A DNA stretch of 50,754 bases from Pezizomycotina sp. ARF18. Its lineage: Eukaryota > Ascomycota. This document shows positions 47,840 through 50,754 of this stretch, one piece after another. Under the pieces are notes generated by a model. The model was not told the origin of the DNA. It did no database searches and saw nothing but the letters and a program-made list of their open reading frames with translations. Every line of letters starts with the position of its first letter. The first letter of the stretch is position 1. The stretch lies in assembly GCA_002224055.1 (NCBI GenBank), contig AZLU01000274.1:1-50754 (forward strand), in the 5' to 3' direction. The position numbers and the translations under genes were made by a program.

Positions 47840-48648
47840 GATATTAAAATAACTTTTTATTTTATTTACTACTGAAGTAGATATCGGGGTTGTTTAGATA
47901 TCCCGCTATATATTCCCCGCGAAAATAATAATATTAAATAATACTTATAATACTGAAAATAATCTATATCACTTACGGAAGTGTCCGCTTATTGATCTCT
48001 AGGAATACTCTGCTCTTCGCTCTGCCGTAACAGACTGTAAGATATATCTTCCTAAGTACAGTCCAAAATAAATAGATCAACCATTGCGAAAGCCTAGTTT
48101 TATTTACAGAAGCAATATTGACTATTGTGTTTCATTATTTATATACAAGACGTAAATACAATGCTCTATGAGTGAGAGTTCCCCGTGCTGTATTTGAACA
48201 GCAGATGAGAGAACGATATACATATTACCATGCAAATACCTGCACTAAAATAGATATCTCTCTATAAATACAAATGCGACGGACAAACAAATGTCATCGT
48301 GGTAAATGGGCTAAGATATTTCCCTACCTATAATAACGACCACATATATAGCTCATACTATTATTATAGAAAAATATTTTATTTCGGAATAGACAAATAA
48401 ATTATAAATGTACTAAGAAATGTAAGTATATATAATGTAACGAGCAATAATTCAGACAGAGCCTTTGTTTTATGGTTCTGGTTTACCTGCTATTCGGAGT
48501 ATACAAACTGCTTAAAACTAGGTTGAAACTTTAATAAAGGGTATACTCACACTCAAACGATTCTGATGCTAAGCAAAATAATTTTTTTTTTTTTTTTTGG
48601 TAAATTTTCTGATCCTAGCTCCGATTGTCACACAGTAATTACGACAGA
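47547..48648. promoter_or_regulatory. Divergent intergenic region, NOT3 / DTD1
   Basis: Very AT-rich, without a supported gene. It contains 15-16 T at 47699-47714, an AAT microsatellite at 47805-47836 and 15-16 T near 48583-48598, just before the DTD1 start. Confidence 0.5.
47805..47836. repeat. (AAT)n microsatellite
   Basis: About ten to eleven AAT units. Simple sequence repeat in intergenic DNA. Confidence 0.85.
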
Positions 48649-49870
48649 ATGAAAGGTTGTAAGCACACACAAGAGCATAAATTGAATCCAAGGGGATTTT
48701 TATAAAACTTATATTTCCTACTCTGCCTGCGTGTGTTTCTGAAATAATCATCTATAACATCACGTATCGATATTCACCTAGTTTATAGCAATCGTACAGC
48801 GGTTCTGTCGGCGAGTGTGACGGTGGAGAAGTAGGTTTTTCTCTCTTAAATCATTATTTTTTTTTTTTTTCTTTTTGAGGCTGAAGTATAATTTGTGCGA
48901 GAGACATTACCGCTTTACTGATATGTATATGTGCAGGGCTGTCGTCTCATCAATATCAAGGGTTGCTTGTGCTTGCAGCGGTACGAGATTGAAAGCTCCG
49001 TGTTACTTATAACGTTTGATCGCCCAGAGTGGAAAGAAATCAGAGAAACTAACGGGCAGGTGCTTCCTTATAATAGTGGCGCCCGAAGACGAAAAGGATG
49101 TAGCCATATGGTCGAAAGATCTTAGCCATGAGGTTCTGGACGGCGATGATGGTACTAGAGTATGTGCTATCTCCTTAGAGAAAGCTACCCAGCTCTCCTT
49201 ATATATATACATAATAACAAAATTCACCAGAAAACTGGTAATTGGCTAACAAGAGCTACTATTTTCTACGAAACAGTGGAAAAAGAACGTAGGGATATCG
49301 GCGGGGAAATTCTCTGCGGTAATGCTAAACATGACTTGGTCTTCTCTAAGTAGTCATCCTTTAAGGCATTAGAAACCATACAGCACTAATGCTGCCACAA
49401 GGGGCAACAACAGTATCCCAGTTTACACTTTTAGCATCGACGAAGAAGAACAAGGTAAGATCTAGTCGTCACTTTGTCTTTGTCTGTACCCGGTAGCTAA
49501 TACAAATAATCTTATAGCCTGATTTTCACGGCGCCATGGCACCGGATAACGCAAAGCGCCTATACGACCTATTATTGCAAAAGATAGCTGAGGGATACAA
49601 AGCTGAAAGAGTGAAAGATGGCGTCTTTCAGGCAATGATGGAAGTCGCGCTAGTGAACGACGGACCGTGAGAGCACCTGGTATCTTATCAGTATCAATAT
49701 TTCTTACTTACTAACGTACGCGAATGGCGTATACGACTACCATATTCTAGGGTCACCTTGGAATTAACAACTACGCGCGGCTGTCAAGCAGGGAAAGAAG
49801 GTACCGCCTGTCGCTGCAACTGCTGAGGCGAGCACTCAAGGAGAATCAATCCAGCGCATCGAAGGAATAA
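48649..49870 (+). CDS. DTD1: D-aminoacyl-tRNA deacylase (DTD1)
   Basis: Removes D-amino acids wrongly attached to tRNA. Exon 1 is 7 nt (ATGAAAG, 48649-48655), joined over 48656-48788 to CAATCGTACAGC, so that the protein starts MKAIVQR, the family N-terminus, followed by VLSASVTVEK and VVSSIS and a GLLVLAG-like block (with frame slips) in exons near 48789-48830 and 48938-48981. Next VAPEDEKDVAIWSKDLSHEV near 49077, WKKNVRDIGGEILC (about 49280-49318, with one base restored), SQFTLLASTKKNK (49419-49455), and PDFHGAMAPDNAKRLYDLLL plus YKAERVKDGVFQAMMEVALV and NDGP near 49518-49668. SQFTL and the NDGPVT block are the two deacylase signature motifs (here the final V-T comes after the last intron at 49669-49751). 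The stop is taken at 49868, but a frame slip makes the last 35 residues uncertain. At least six introns in about 1.2 kb. Confidence 0.92.
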
Positions 49871-50754
49871 CAACTAGAGGCACAACGGCCAGTAATTATT
49901 GCAAACAAATTCAAGTGCTTCGCATAGTTGTGCTATACTTTAGGGTACGAGGCGATGAGGGTATCAAAAACACACTTCCTAAAGCTCCAATCTTTTTTCT
50001 CATATATAAACAAAAATGATTCGAGTGTTACTTCTACCTAATGGTCAATTAAAAGTGGTGAGAAGTATACTGAAGGCACATGGATAAGTATAAGTAACAT
50101 ATACATATAATATACAAATCGTCTAGCTGAAGCTATTAGGCGGCAGGCGTCTCTTCACTGTATGGCGTACTGGCTCACCGAACCCTATATTACTCTTTGA
50201 CAGTCATTTTTATTCTAAGATTACGATACTACTTGAATGTATTTATTAATATAATAATGTAGCTTTTGCGCTGTCACTCAGATTGTTTTATCTCTTTTTT
50301 CGTTTTCGTTTTATCTTTTTTTTTTTTTTTTTGTTTCATCCTAACCGATCGATCGATCTTTCGAGAATCTTCCTTTTTCTTTTTTTCTTTTTTTTTTTTT
50401 TTTCAGATGCTTTCAGCCTTCCTCTCAGAAGCTAAAAAAAAGTTATGATCTCCCCGCTTCCTTTTCTTTTTCGAAAAGCCAACTTGGGGGAGCCAACCAG
50501 GCATCGAGGGGTGGAGTAGGGGACTTGGTAATACGTAAAGAGAAAAAGGTTCCCGGCTTTCCTTTTTTTTACTTTTTTTTTTTTTTTTTAATATACTTAT
50601 ATTTATATATATCTTACCTCCACGAAATTTTCAATCAAGGGCTTCCAGTTAACAAAAACCCACAACCTAATCTCCTTCCAGTTAGTCAATCGTCATTTTC
50701 TTCTTTCTAGCTGCTCAATCAAAAGAAAAGATATCTTCCTAGCAATATATCTGA
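49871..50754. other. Right-edge intergenic sequence
   Basis: AT-rich with several long T runs (16 T near 50316-50331, 14 T near 50390-50403, 14-20 T at 50563-50589). A T-rich and pyrimidine-rich DNA block from 50270 to 50420 could be the upstream region of a gene beyond the edge. No coding signal seen. Confidence 0.45.

Noticed and set aside
1-50754. Pseudogene status for ARP2, NOT3, GSH1 and other frame-broken genes
   Set aside because: All are essential or near-essential, codons between the slips are intact and slips are spread evenly over all genes, which fits sequence error better.
1-50754. Transposons, CRISPR arrays, integrases or a secondary-metabolite cluster
   Set aside because: No transposase, reverse transcriptase, terminal repeat, spaced direct-repeat array, PKS/NRPS or transporter cluster was seen in any frame.

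Overview
The window is nuclear DNA of a filamentous ascomycete (Pezizomycotina). The reasons are the spliceosomal introns with GTAAGT-like donors, a fungal-type SREBP with a DUF2014-like tail, an APSES/KilA-N cell-cycle factor (Mbp1), a complex I subunit (absent from Saccharomyces), and the usual fungal gene spacing with both strands used. Intergenic DNA is AT-rich and full of A or T runs of 15-30 bases and microsatellites. I cannot place it to genus.

Seventeen genes can be supported, sixteen of them by recognisable protein families. From left to right: SREBP transcription factor (-, cut by the left edge), Mediator kinase CDK8/Ssn3 (+), ARP2 (+), GTP cyclohydrolase II RIB1 (-), ERV41 (+), MBP1 (-), complex I NDUFB7/B18 (+), glutamate-cysteine ligase (-), a small unknown gene (-), KTI12 (-), EFM7-type methyltransferase (-), USE1 SNARE (+), endonuclease III NTH1 (+), gamma-tubulin (-), a very large Ser-rich protein of unknown function (-), CCR4-NOT subunit NOT3/5 (-) and D-aminoacyl-tRNA deacylase DTD1 (+). 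All recognised genes are housekeeping or core regulatory genes. There is no secondary-metabolite cluster, mobile element, CRISPR array, rRNA or tRNA that I can defend.

Almost every gene has its conserved protein split over two or three reading frames by single-base gains or losses, often in short homopolymers and independently of the introns. Since the affected genes are essential and otherwise perfectly conserved, the best explanation is an unpolished long-read assembly, not decay. Exon and gene boundaries below were therefore set by protein-family logic, splice signals and conserved termini; gene spans include introns and are approximate where stated.

Gene order is mixed: five head-to-head pairs (SREBP/CDK8, RIB1/ERV41, MBP1/NDUFB7, EFM7/USE1, NOT3/DTD1) share upstream DNA. 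I found no convincing new system. The items most worth a second look are the set of very short first exons (6, 7, 8 and 11 nt), the unknown large and small genes, a repeated octamer at the RIB1/ERV41 promoter, and a 3.9-kb gene-free stretch holding a GC-richer island.
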